Part shown: in pieces, positions 43,664-53,879 of the stretch | How the letters are laid out: the number at the start of each line of letters is the position of its first letter | Position numbering within the stretch: position 1 is the first letter of the stretch | DNA from: Limnanthes douglasii subsp. nivea | Lineage: Eukaryota; Streptophyta; Magnoliopsida; Brassicales; Limnanthaceae | Direction of reading: 5' to 3' | Length of the DNA: 64,000 nucleotides | Assembly: GCA_036936605.1 (NCBI GenBank) | Contig: JAUPFV010000001.1 | Coordinates: 169,780,643-169,844,642 of the forward strand | Program-made: the position numbers and the translations under genes | Notes under the pieces: model-generated | What the model saw: only the letters and a program-made list of their open reading frames with translations | What the model was told of the DNA's origin: nothing | Databases searched by the model: none

Positions 43664-45229
43664 CTAAGGGGGAGCCTTTGAAGATGGCTCACCCTCATCT
43701 GTTCCCTTGGTCTTGATATCGCTTTTTTCCTCAATGACCTTCTTTCCTTTGGGGTCAGCCTCTCCTTCACCCGGACTCTCTCCGGTTTCCTCCTCGTCAC
43801 CAGATGAGGATATATCAGTGTACCCTTCATCAACCATGGTCCAATATGGGAGATCGTCATCATCCACATAACGCCATAGGTCCCCAAGTCTTCTCTTCGG
43901 GAACTTCTCATGAAATAGAAGGACCATGTCGGACTTCACCTTCTCAATCAATAATTCCTCACTCCGTATCATCTCTTTGGCATAAGCATTGATTTTGGCC
44001 TTGATCATGGCCTCTTGATCCTTCACCAGAGCAGCTTTCTCACCAACAGCCTGAGTCACTGCATTCTCCAAAGTAAGTTTATCAGTAGTCAGATTGGTGA
44101 CAATCTTTTCTTTTGTTGCAGTCTCATCTTTTGAGGTTTTCAAGTCTTTCTCCAACTCGGACAGCTTAGCCCGGAGATCTTCTAGGGTTTTCTCCAAAGA
44201 GGCAACTTTTGTGTTGCTTTCATCTTTACTCCTCTTCAGCTGTTCGTTCGACTCCTTAAGCAAGTCAATCTGGGTAGTGGCACCCCGGAGGTCACCGGAC
44301 AGTTTCTCCTTCTCAGACTTAAGCTCCTTAATGGTTTCTGCCTGACTCCGGACTTGCCTTTCCAAGGTGAGCACAGGTTGCACGTTGCTAAGGAGGGAGT
44401 GAGCTATAATGTCCCTTCCGCTGGAAACCAAGAAAGTCTTGCCATTAAAGTTCACTGTGTTGGAACTACTTGGAGGAACGTATGGCCCAGCAAACTCATC
44501 TCTTGACAGACCAAGAAAGTAATCACCTAGAGGACCCAGGCCGGTGACATCCACTTCATCCATATTGATCTCTCCCCTTTCAATCTCATCAGTATGGAGC
44601 TCCCCTGGAATTCCTTCGTTAAGATTCTCTGGGATCGCTTCAGCCAACGTTGGGTCAATTGGGAAAGTGGGCTCCGGATCCCGGACAGCGAACTCTTCTT
44701 CTTGAGAAGTCTTCTTCTTTTTTACTTCTCTGTCAGCACTATCGCTTGCTTGCTTGCGAGTTCGTTTGGAGGCCCTTAGAGGTTTTGAGGGAGTCTCTCC
44801 GTGTTTCTTACTTCCCACTTCTACCACCTGTAGAAGGTTTGCATCAACTTGATCTAGGACTGGCACCTCTGTGTCAGTTGGAGTCTTTTTCTCTGTATCC
44901 GCTGCTGTTTTCCTCCCTTTCTTCTTTTGGCCCTTCATTTTACTCGGGGCTTTGGCCCGGAGAGGGAGGAAAAGGGTCCCATCTAGCTCATGAGACCTTC
45001 TCAGCACAACGTCATCATCAGGAGGGGTGGAAAACTCCTCCCAGGTTAAATCCCTTCGACCTGTGGTGTTCCACAGGTGAGATCTGGCTAAGTTTCCCGG
45101 AGTGAAAGCCTTGTGAAACCGGTTCTCCCAGTTCTCTGCGGCCATGCATTTATCTTGCCACAGGTGACCTGTCCGGCTTTCAGATAGTCTCCGAACTCTT
45201 TTGGCAGTTCTAATAAAACAAAAGAACAA
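43664..45229 (-). CDS. Tat antisense ORF 2: charged coiled-coil protein
   Basis: A 521-residue frame on the strand opposite pol. Residues 1-60 include SRTGHLWQDKCMAAENWENR and AFTPGNLARSHLW. 60-160 is lysine-rich with many KKK runs (candidate nuclear localisation). About 270-420 is heptad-rich and probably coiled coil (LERQVRSQAETIKELKSEKE, LEKTLEDLRAKLSELEKDLK). The tail is acidic (DDDDLPYWTMVDEGY and GDEEETGESPGEGE). No enzymatic domain was recognised. A 79-bp GT-AG interval (45288-45210) at its 5' end may link it to antisense ORF 1 by splicing. An independent start at ATG-GAG-GAG just before the donor would also join in frame. Confidence 0.7.
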   Translation of the reverse strand: MFFCFIRTAKRVRRLSESRTGHLWQDKCMAAENWENRFHKAFTPGNLARSHLWNTTGRRDLTWEEFSTPPDDDVVLRRSHELDGTLFLPLRAKAPSKMKGQKKKGRKTAADTEKKTPTDTEVPVLDQVDANLLQVVEVGSKKHGETPSKPLRASKRTRKQASDSADREVKKKKTSQEEEFAVRDPEPTFPIDPTLAEAIPENLNEGIPGELHTDEIERGEINMDEVDVTGLGPLGDYFLGLSRDEFAGPYVPPSSSNTVNFNGKTFLVSSGRDIIAHSLLSNVQPVLTLERQVRSQAETIKELKSEKEKLSGDLRGATTQIDLLKESNEQLKRSKDESNTKVASLEKTLEDLRAKLSELEKDLKTSKDETATKEKIVTNLTTDKLTLENAVTQAVGEKAALVKDQEAMIKAKINAYAKEMIRSEELLIEKVKSDMVLLFHEKFPKRRLGDLWRYVDDDDLPYWTMVDEGYTDISSSGDEEETGESPGEGEADPKGKKVIEEKSDIKTKGTDEGEPSSKAPP

Positions 45230-45288
45230 CTAGTTAGTGAAAGCTTAAAGAAGAGAAATTCGAACAGAAACTTAAGGAAAGAACTTAC
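45210..45288 (-). other. Intron-like interval between the antisense ORFs
   Basis: The minus strand has CGATC|GTAAGTTC (donor, intron from 45288) and TTTTGTTTTATTAG|AACTG (acceptor, intron to 45210), AT/T-rich in between. Splicing this pair does not keep the two long frames in phase. Use of a later AG (in CAAAAGAG) would, as would a start at the ATG just upstream of the donor. Confidence 0.45.
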
Positions 45289-46621
45289 GATCGCTCCTCC
45301 ATCTACTTCGAAGAAGGCTAGGATTCTCCCCAACCTTAATCTTCTTCCCGTTCTCCCATGAGCCACTTATAAACAAGAACTGGCTCCTCCACTTATTCTC
45401 CGATTCTAGGAGATCATCAACAGCTTTCAGATTGTTCCCCATATTAAAGTGATAAAAGGGGAACTGGTGATGTTTGCATAGACTTGCCACAGCAGCAAAC
45501 TCTTCCATGGGAAGAGGGATTCCGGACAGCCTGGACGCCATAATACATGACATCAAGGTGTACCATCCGTTGGGGCTCAGCTGCGATGGACATAGCTTGA
45601 CTAAATGGAAATAGCGCACTATCTCCGGATCCAATGGGAACCTGAGTCCCCAATTGAACAGTTCTGTAAAAAAGACAATCTCGTTTCTCTTGCAGTCCAT
45701 CGGTGTGTCCGGATCGATGGGAATTCGGATCTTTACGTTTTCAGGGATCCCCCACTTAGTGCGAAGCCGTCCCAAATCTCTAGTGTGAATAAACATGTAC
45801 TTGGTTTTTAACAAAGACAAAAGGTACTTAAATTCTACCTTGTGAAAGCAGGGACCAACTTTCCCTTCAAGGCTCTCCGGCAGATCTGGACGGCTCAGGT
45901 ACAAGTCCTCTTTGCCTTTCTTGGCAACAACTATGGCAGTGTCAGCTTGTCCGGAAGATTCGGACTCAAACCTAGCCTCCTCAATGGAGTCTTCCATCCT
46001 CTCCTCCATTACTGTTGGGGGAGCTTCTGCAGAAACAGCCCGGGGAGGGATGAAGCTTGGCACAGCTGATCCTCCGGACTGACGGCTCGTTGTATGTTTT
46101 TGGGTTTTCACCTCAGCTTGAGTCTCTGAGGTCGAAGTTTCCTTTGGAGGTAGTGGACTACTAGCCTCCGGGCCGACCGGCCTCTCCCGGAGGGTCCTAA
46201 CAGTTGTCCCGGACCCTGACTCACTGGTGTTTTTCGAGGAGAGTCCTTTAACCAGTCTACTCGGTCTTTTCATGATCAACTTGTCTGGAGAATGATCGGA
46301 GTCGGACCCCATAGAAATAAAAGTAGTTTTCTTCCTAACACTGGTAACGGCGGCCCTCGGTTCGACTGTGGGGATTGACTCTTGGACTGATGAGCCAGAA
46401 ACTATGGGAGAGAGTGTTGATTGAAAGAGTTTTCTAGGTTTCGTACCTTTCGAAGACGACGAACCTCTATCAGATTCTTCGATTGAAGGGGCTGGTTTTT
46501 CAACAGGCGATGCTGGAAGCCCTGCTGCAAGTCTCTTCTCTTTTTCAACCCTTTGAGCTTTCTCTAGTTCTGAAAGATTGAGCCAGCCACCCTTGATTAG
46601 AGCTGTTCTTGCTGTGAACAT
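45272..46621 (-). CDS. Tat antisense ORF 1: putative gypsy-type transposon domain protein
   Basis: Open frame of 512 residues to 46810. I place the start at ATG 46621 (residue 64 of the long frame; 450 codons including stop) because a TATA box lies between the two ATGs. The product begins MFTARTALIKGGWLNLSELE. A serine/proline-rich low-complexity region follows. Its C-terminal third has FPLDPEIVRYFHLVKLCPSQ, LSPNGWYTLM and IPLPMEEFAAVASL, resembling the family described as putative gypsy-type transposon (Transposase_28). That family is found in antisense or extra frames of plant gypsy elements, and its function is unknown. The frame ends soon after a splice-donor-like GTAAGT. Confidence 0.7.
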   Translation of the reverse strand: MFTARTALIKGGWLNLSELEKAQRVEKEKRLAAGLPASPVEKPAPSIEESDRGSSSSKGTKPRKLFQSTLSPIVSGSSVQESIPTVEPRAAVTSVRKKTTFISMGSDSDHSPDKLIMKRPSRLVKGLSSKNTSESGSGTTVRTLRERPVGPEASSPLPPKETSTSETQAEVKTQKHTTSRQSGGSAVPSFIPPRAVSAEAPPTVMEERMEDSIEEARFESESSGQADTAIVVAKKGKEDLYLSRPDLPESLEGKVGPCFHKVEFKYLLSLLKTKYMFIHTRDLGRLRTKWGIPENVKIRIPIDPDTPMDCKRNEIVFFTELFNWGLRFPLDPEIVRYFHLVKLCPSQLSPNGWYTLMSCIMASRLSGIPLPMEEFAAVASLCKHHQFPFYHFNMGNNLKAVDDLLESENKWRSQFLFISGSWENGKKIKVGENPSLLRSRWRSDRKFFP

Positions 46622-46710
46622 AAAACAACTATGGAAAATTTGAAGTTTTAGAGAGATGAAGTTTTGAGTGAAATGGCAGAGTAAAAGTGAAAGTGAAACT
46701 GTGAAAGACA

Positions 46711-46724
46711 AATAGTATTTATAG
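46711..46724 (-). promoter_or_regulatory. TATA box of the antisense transcription unit
   Basis: The minus strand reads CTATAAATACTATT about 95 bases upstream of ATG 46621, followed by a T/C-rich leader. Placement and sequence fit a plant RNA polymerase II core promoter driving the antisense frames from inside the element. Confidence 0.55.
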
Positions 46725-47052
46725 TAAATGTAAAAAAGGGGTTTGATTCCTAGGAGAATCCGAAAAGTTGGGCAATGATTAAAAGACGGCGCTGAGATCA
46801 TCAAAACCATTTAAAGAAGTTACCTATTCAATAAAGTGGTGTAATTTTCGAGGTAGAAAAACGGCTGGAGTGACCAACCAGAGGGTGACACGTGTCCCAC
46901 TACTTCTGACAAAGAACCGTTTGGAATTCGTAACGGTTGGGCTGTCCGGGCCTGTCTCAACTCTCTTCGAATCGGAAAACCACTTCTCAAATCGGACTGT
47001 TTTTCAGTTCTTTAACAAGGACACTTGTTCAAATACCTAAAAAAGGGGCTCC

Positions 47053-47555
47053 TGATGAGTCCGAATTCGAAGAGCTCCCCGGAAGGGTAGTCCAAAGTAA
47101 ATCACCCCGTAAAACCGGACAGACTCCATGACTTCAATTCGAACAGCACTGGTTGAACCGGACAGATGATTTTGAACACTGCAAATATAAGGCAGTTCGA
47201 ACTATGACTAAAGTACTAAAATACCTAAACACTATCTGACTAAGCTGTCTATTCACTTACTTAAAACTTGTGGGTCTTTAAACATGACCCGGGTCCATTA
47301 AACTTGACCCGAAAGCCCATAAGGGCCCAAATCTTACACTATAAATGCCCAACCACCAGCATTAACTAGGGGTAAGAAAAATTAACTGCTGCCAGGCTGC
47401 TTAATCCTCTCTCCACCCTTGAAACACTTTGAAACACCTTGAAATATATCAAAACACCCTTAAACACCACCACACCACCGTGAAACACCCTTACGCCGCC
47501 TTAAAACTCCACTTAAAATTACCAGACTACCCTCAGGCTACTTTTATCCACACCA
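47053..47555 (+). repeat. Tat element 3' LTR
   Basis: Direct repeat of 37016-37518, same length, preceded by the purine tract AAAAAAGGGGCTCC (47039-47052) and followed by target duplication GTATC at 47556-47560. Confidence 0.95.
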
Positions 47556-48780
47556 GTATCGACGAATGATTCCTTTAGAACAATCATGGCATTAGTTGCA
47601 CATTTTGACCTTGAGCTTCATTAGATATATATTAAGACTGCTCTTGTCAATGGTAATATTGAAGAAACGATCTATATGGTGCAACCAGAACACTTTTTGG
47701 AAAGTAACTCAAACGATCTGGTTTGTAGGCTTAAGAAATCCACCTATGGGATTAAACAAGCCTCTCGTCAATGGTATCACAAATTCCTTGAAGTGATAGT
47801 CGGTTATGACTTGAGATCAAATCGGTTGACGATTGTGTTTATCCCAAGTTCAGTGGCGGTAGTTTCAAATTTTTTATATTATATGTGGATGACATATTGA
47901 TTTCCTCGAACAATAACAAATTGTTACATATTACAAACGATTTTTATTAGACAAGTTTGATATGAAGGATATTCGTGATGCTAGTTTATGTTAGGAATCC
48001 AGATACATCGGGATCGCCATCGTGGTATTCTTGGATTATCACAAAAGGTATACATTGAAAGTGTGTTACAACGTTACATATTGGAAAATTGAAAACCATA
48101 AGTACCCCGATAGCAAAGGGTACAGACTTAGTATAGGTCAATGTCCTAAGACAAAACTTGAGACCATGGAAATGAAAACGGTCCCTTATGCTTCAGCAGT
48201 TGGTAGTTTAATGTATGCTTAAGTTTGTACTAGGCCGGATATTTCCTTTGCTGTAAATATGTTAGGGACATATGCTAGTAACCCAGACATGGATCACTGA
48301 AAAGCAGTTAAAATGGTACTCCAGTATCCATAAGGAACAAATGGGCACATATTGACATATGGGAAGTCGCATAAACTGGAGATCATTGGGTATTCTGACT
48401 CTATTTTTGGTCGATGCGTATATACAGTAAAGAGTATGCCAGGAAACACATTCTTCTTGGTTGGAGGTGCAATATCTTGGAAACGTGTAAAGTAAACACT
48501 TAATGCATCATCCACCATGTGAAATAATTTGTTGCGTGCTTTGAGACATCGAACTGGTAATTATGGCTACGGAATATCACAGTGCAATACTCTAACAATA
48601 ATAAGAACTTGTCTAGGTCCAAACAGATAGACATAAAACTATTTTCTGTTAAAGTGATATAGCACATCTGTACAAACTCCATAATATCTAAGATCCTCTA
48701 ACAAAGGCGGTTTTGCCTAAGGTTTTCCAAGGACACACCATCAATATGGGTGTAGTTGATTTAAAGATTCTTAGTTTGAG
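47556..48780 (+). pseudogene. Copia B RT continuation and RNase H
   Basis: Immediately right of the Tat element the copia frame resumes with TNDSFRTIMALVAHFDLELH, then MVQPEHFLESNSNDLVCRLK and KSTYGIKQASRQWYHKFLE. A YMWMTY segment follows where Y-V-D-D is expected in another frame. Further right, VPYASAVGSLMYA and RNase H blocks run in broken frames to about 48780, where TTTGAGTGGGAGAG resembles a purine tract. Many stops show it is dead. Confidence 0.8.
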
Positions 48781-49174
48781 TGGGAGAGTTTGTAATAGGA
48801 TTTGATGTTATATATTGCAGTATTGTGCACCATTAAAGTTTATTCCAATATATATATATGCTTGGAAATATTTATTGATATCTGTACTGTATTGGATCTC
48901 CAAAGGTAGGAACTATTTAAGAGTAGATATGTACGATTACAAGCTATATTACTCTTAGGCCATGCTCCATAATTGACCTAAGTAATTGATTGATAATGGT
49001 AATGTGATTACTGTTGCATCCTATTATTCATATTACGAGGAAAAGGTCTTTAGTCCTTTATTGTTATCCGTCATGTACGGTGTTGTACAGTTTTCCCACT
49101 GACAATAAATATAGGGATCCCACTAAAGTTGAATATGTATTCGTGAGTAGCATGTGGCGGTCCAAGTGAGAGAT

Positions 49175-49725
49175 TGTTGTAATATATTTATGTAATATAT
49201 TTATGGACCGACAATAATTTGGACCAACATGCTAAATAAACATATTCATTAATTGTCTTAAGGAAGTCCAAATTAAAAGTAATCAAGTTAATTATTTAAT
49301 TAACTAAATTGGACCTATGGGTGAAAAGGCGTTAAAGGCTCAAATGTGGTAACTGGATTGAATTTGGGCATTGTAATGAAGAGGGCCCAAATCTCAACAC
49401 TTAAGCCTGAATTAATAAATCAAAGATCTAAATTGAATTATTAATTTATCGAGTTATGGTCCGAGAGACAAGGAAGTAATAAAGGATGGGCTTTACAATG
49501 TGGGTCTTACAATGTAAGGCTTCACATTTCAAAGACTAAGTAAGGGTTCAGGCTTATAAATTTCATCATCTTAAACTCTATTCAAACAAACGTTCGCATC
49601 TTTCAATGTCTAGAAACCTTTCCTTTTTTACTAACTCGGTCTGTAAGTTTCTCAAGGCAATATATAGAATCACTAAAGAACGAAAAGGAAGAAAATGGAA
49701 TACTAGATGAAATGCAGTAGACAAA
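49175..49725 (+). repeat. Copia B 3' LTR, 3' end missing
   Basis: It begins TGTTGTAATATATT after the purine-rich AAGTGAGAGA and aligns with the 5' LTR until GCAGTAGACAAA near 49725. The last ~115 bp of the 5' LTR (34350-34464) have no counterpart, so this LTR is truncated and no target duplication can be read. Confidence 0.78.
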
Positions 49726-50897
49726 ATAAATTAAATGTATTTTTCGACTAAAATTGAATTGTATACTAAAAATTTGAAAACTTCATAAACATATGCAAAA
49801 CTTTCATAATTTTACAGGGGAATAACATTTTTAGAATTATAAACAACTTACCTTTTAGCAAAATGACATAACCTTTTTTTAAAATATTTATTTTTTTAAT
49901 TTTATTATTGTTCTCTCATTATTCTTTATGAAAATCTTTATAACATTCCTAGTTGGATTTAGTATTCCTAGTTGAATTTGGAGAAATTGAATATAACACT
50001 CTATCTCAAATACTAAAAACATAAATAAATATAATATTATCATTTAAAATATTTAATTTATTTTTACTTAATAAAAAATAATAAATTCATTCTTTAAACT
50101 ATGTTGGACGAGAATCTTTAAGATTCTCAATCTTAAAATATGTATATATGCATTCGTCTTTAAACTTCTCTAGTCTATTATGAGGAATATTTCTAAGTCT
50201 ATTTGGTGTGACTACATCAAGACCAATAAAATTAAGATAATAGCTTATGGGTTATTGACTTGGTTCCTCTTCATCTCAAATTTGGTTTAAAAATTTACCT
50301 CTTACACCTCCACTAGTAATTTATTTAGGGTAACGATCAACAACGGGGATAATACCTACTTCTGTTTGATCATTGAGTGTTCTCTAATTTTTTGTTACCC
50401 ACTATTAGTAGAATATCATCTACGAATCAATATTGGGTAATAAACTTAAAGTTTCAGACATTATCTTTAATGAGTTCTAGAACTGTCCTACTAATATTAG
50501 ATCATCAAGTGCTAGAAGCCATAACCACCTCAATAAAATACACAATATCACCCCATTTCTTTTTCCTCTAGTGCCTTCTTCAAATATGTCGAGTATTGGA
50601 TTTTTAAGAGACGATCCCCAAATTTAAGATCAAAGATACCTACAATATCATTCGTACGCCTATTTTCCATGTCTGATGAGTGAGGTTAGTATGTCATTAA
50701 TTTTACATTCATCGTCAATCATCTATCCTTTGGCTTGCTATCAAAGGCCAACAGATTATTCGCGTTAAGTTTATGAGTTGGGAATTTAATATCCCCCGAC
50801 TTGAGTCCTATAAAACTCGGACGCATAAGCTACCAATCATAATCTCTATGAATGTAGTTTTTTTTCTCGAGCATCTGAGATTTCACAAGTTCAAAGT
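49726..50897. other. AT-rich spacer
   Basis: No gene supported. Short frames such as 50377-50571 have no family motif. Some sequence near 50600-50900 may belong to the LINE-like tail that follows. Confidence 0.45.
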
Positions 50898-51320
50898 TTG
50901 GGTTTCCTTTTAATAATAACGCCAATTTGGTCTTTTGGTTTCAAGAGGCCTTCAACTGGCCTCCTTCCAGTTTACGCCACCTATGGCGTGCCTACTTCAG
51001 TGCGATTATTTATCATATGTTGGAGAGAAAAGAATGATAAATTTTATGGTTCGTCATCTCATACCTCTACGGTTTTGTATCGTATGCTCTCTAACCTCCG
51101 TTTCAGATTTTTTGAAATCGAGTTGTTTGGCATACCAATAATTATAATCTATAATTTAAATTTGTTTATTGTATATGTTTTTGCATTTTGGAGTCAACCT
51201 TTTTTTGTTGGTTTGATGTTTTTCTCAAATATTTTTCAACTATATTATATTACCTTAGTGGTCTTATTGGTATTTCTCACAAACTTTGAGGCCTTTTGTA
51301 AAAAATTTCATAATTTATGA
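50898..51320 (+). pseudogene. Possible LINE C-terminal tail
   Basis: A 140-residue frame. The part FIICWREKNDKFYGSSSHT followed by TVLYRMLSNLRFR resembles the W-K-E-R-N-x-R-x-F-x-G segment after the zf-RVT region of plant LINE polyproteins. The remainder is a hydrophobic run. Upstream RT is not visible, so the assignment is tentative. Confidence 0.35.
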
Positions 51321-51369
51321 AGTATTGACTTTTGATTACATTTTCACAATGCCTCGAATAATTAAGATC

Positions 51370-51512
51370 AGCTTTCGCTTGGAAAACCTTTTGGGTTCAA
51401 TATTTTAATAGTTGAAGAGCAACTTTTGTTGGAAGACCTTTTAAGTCCAAAATTTAATATTTAGAGACCAACTTTCGTTGGAAGACCTTTTAGGTCCAAA
51501 ATTGTAAGAAAC
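51370..51512. repeat. Three-copy 51-bp tandem repeat
   Basis: Copies start at about 51370, 51420 and 51470. The shared core is ACTTTCGTTGGAAGACCTTTTAGGTCC with small changes. It lies just outside the integrase end of the degenerate Tat element, matching the position of the GGCCTTCC repeats after pol in the young Tat element. Confidence 0.8.
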
Positions 51513-51708
51513 ATTTTTATGGCTAAGATTTGTATATATATAAATCGGCTAATAAGACACCTCATTAAAACCTTCATGTGCCTATCAGGGTAGGAAATAG
51601 TGTGACACCCAATAATTTACAAAAAGTAGCATATGTATGTCTTCTTTTGTTATCCTTAATCCAATACGTTCCATGCTTCACTTTCTCTGTTATCTTATAT
51701 GGGCCTTC

Positions 51709-52799
51709 TTAATTATGACCTAATTTTCCAAGGTGCTTTTCCCTGGTGTGAAGAAAAGTATTCATTAACACTTTATCGTCCATCTTAAATTCCCTTTGTT
51801 TTACTTTGGAGGCAAATCTGCTTCTCATCAGTGTTTGATAATGTAACGATTTTATTTTTTCTTGCCTTCTTTTTTCTTCAATCAAATCCAGATCCATTTT
51901 TCTGTTTATATACTTGGGCTCCTTGGAATATGTCATCACACGATATGATGAAAAAACTGCCTCGGATGATACTACAACATCCATCCCATATACTAATACG
52001 AATGAGGATTCTGAAGTTTATGTTCGAGGAGTTGTTATATATATCCATAGAACTTCCTGCAGACAATCAGGTCACTTTCCTCGCTTTCCTTCAAAGTTTT
52101 TTTAGCCCGTCAAGAATTGTTCGGTTGGTGACTTCTACTTGCCCATTTGCTTGTAGGTAGAAATGAGCTGATTCTTTTTATTTTGTATCCCTTGAGAGTT
52201 ACAAAAATTCTTCAAATCTTTGTTACTGAATTAAGGCCCATTATCTGTAATGATTTTCATGGGAATCCCGAAACGGTAACAAATATTCGAAGTGATAAAT
52301 CTGATTACGTCTTTAGATTTGTTTCCTGCTAATGGCTCTGCCTGAACCCATTTCGAGAAAAAATCTACCGCCATGATTATCGTATGTCGCCCCCCAAAAG
52401 CCATTGGAAAATGACCCATAAGATCAATGTCCCACGGCCAAACGAAAATGCCTATGATATACTTTCTAGGGGAACTCCTGGCTTATGAATTATATTAGAG
52501 AATCTTTGAAGGTTATCATATCTTTTAACCAACTCATTTGCATCAGAAGAGATTGTACGCCAGTAGTATCCTCCGAAAAGCAATCTTCTTATTAGAGCCT
52601 TGTACCCGCAATGAGCAGACCCTTCTCCATTATGCAATTTAGATAATATCATCTGTGATTCGTTTTTGCTTAAGAATCGGAGCAAAGGTCTACTGAAAGA
52701 TTTCTTGTATAAGACACCACCAAGGATCATATACTCATGAGATTTGAAACGTACTTTCTTAGACAATGATTTATTAATTGGTAATTCCTTTATGTTCAA
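51709..52799 (-). pseudogene. Degenerate Tat integrase
   Basis: Three pieces. 52799-52452 has the H2C2 finger region (GEGSAHCGYKALIRRLLFGG, then CDNLQRF-like with the first cysteine changed to tyrosine). 52419-52231 has GHFPMAFGGRHTIIMAVDFF, FSKWVQAEPLAGNKS and IITDNGP (second catalytic aspartate present). 51984-51709 has LHYQTLMRSRFASKVKQREF and FLHTREKHLGKLGHN. Gaps between pieces are frameshifted. Confidence 0.83.
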
Positions 52800-53191
52800 A
52801 AACCTTTATAATATCTAGTGTGATGGATACTTGGAGGTCTTTGTCTATAATCCCAATTATTTTCTCTAAAGTTTTAATAATTGATAGGCTTTCCAGCATA
52901 ATGATCCATGGATAAGCTTCAGAATATGAAATAGTTGCTAAAGAGTTTGCCATAAAATTTTATTCTCTTCGGACATGCTCATAACTGATTGTTTCGAAGC
53001 CTAAAGATAAGTATTTTAGTACTTTCAAATATTTTACTAGATGATCCTTTCAAGCTTCCGATTTTCCAGATGCATGATTAACGAGGAGCTGTGAATCAAT
53101 GACTAACTTAACTTTTTTAGCCCCAAAGATTTGTGCAAGCCTTTACCCTGCTAAAGTTGCCTCTTATCATTACTAGTTGCTTTGCTATGCC

Positions 53192-53744
53192 TTATGGAGA
53201 AACCAAATGTATCCCAACCCCATTTCGTGATATGCTCGAGCCTCCATCTGTTCGGATTATCCATTCTGCTTCGAATTTGTCTTTATCAATGTCCATATCC
53301 GACCACTCAGAATAAAACTCTACTAAGAAGTCTGCTAAGTCTTGAGCTTTGATCACATTTCTGTGTTCAAATGCAATATCAAAATATCCTAGTTCAACTG
53401 AACACTTGGTCATTCTCTCCGAGATATCAAGTCTTTAAAGCATATTTTTAATGGGAAATAAATTCGTACAACGTAAAATGAGATTGAAAATATGGCATCA
53501 TTTTTCGAGCAGCAGTTACTAAAGCAAGAGCCCATTTCCCCTTAAAATACTGTTTCTCTGCATCTAATAAACTTTTAATGATATAGTACACTGGTTTTGG
53601 AACATTATCTTTCTCTCGAACTAACATATTACTTACATCATAATTTGAGACTGCTATATAAACAAATAATATTTCTTTCGAAAACAGCTTTGTGAGGATT
53701 TTTGGTGAAGAAATGTATTCTTTAATCCGATGGAGAGCCTCCAA
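53192..53744 (-). pseudogene. Degenerate Tat RNase H region
   Basis: 53744-53448 encodes the native RNase H/connection (EALHRIKEYISSPK, YIIKSLLDAEKQYFKGKWAL). 53413-53192 encodes TKCSVELGYFDIAFEHRN and the start of the archaeal-type RNase H (WIIRTDGGSSISRNGVGI). Both RNase H types present in this order confirm the Tat lineage. Confidence 0.82.
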
Positions 53745-53879
53745 ACATTCTTTTGTTCAATTGGATAATTTGCATGCCTTAATATCTGGAAAAAGGAGCG
53801 CATTTATCTGAAGAACAAGCTATAAATCTATTCAGCACCGCCAACATGGCTGTTTATATTTGAACTTCTTTTATATTTC

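Larger units (their letters stand above)
37016..47555 (+). mobile_element. Young complete Tat-lineage Ty3/gypsy retrotransposon
   Basis: A 10,540-bp element bounded by two 503-bp LTRs (37016-37518 and 47053-47555) and the 5-bp duplication GTATC (37011-37015, 47556-47560). It carries a gag-protease frame, an RT-RNase H-integrase frame in the same phase after one TAG, two antisense frames, and a purine tract before the 3' LTR. The second RNase H and the extra reading frames downstream of pol place it in the Tat lineage. By eye the LTRs differ at three positions, so the insertion is recent, and the major frames are open. Confidence 0.95.
33742..49725 (+). mobile_element. Copia B: Ty1/copia element split by a nested Tat element
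   Basis: A 5' LTR (33742-34464), tRNA-Met primer site, gag, integrase C-terminus and RT start lie left of 37015. RT continuation, RNase H, a purine tract and the 3' LTR (49175-49725) lie right of 47556. The Tat element 37016-47555 sits in the RT N-terminal region, and removing it and one GTATC makes the copia RT collinear. Copia B also lost about 1.08 kb (protease and integrase core) relative to copia A. Its LTRs are strongly diverged, so it is far older than the Tat insertion. Confidence 0.9.

Noticed and set aside
45272..46810. Start of antisense ORF 1 at ATG 46810
   Set aside because: A TATA box at 46711-46724 lies downstream of that ATG, and the first 63 residues look like a non-coding leader. 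ATG 46621 fits better.
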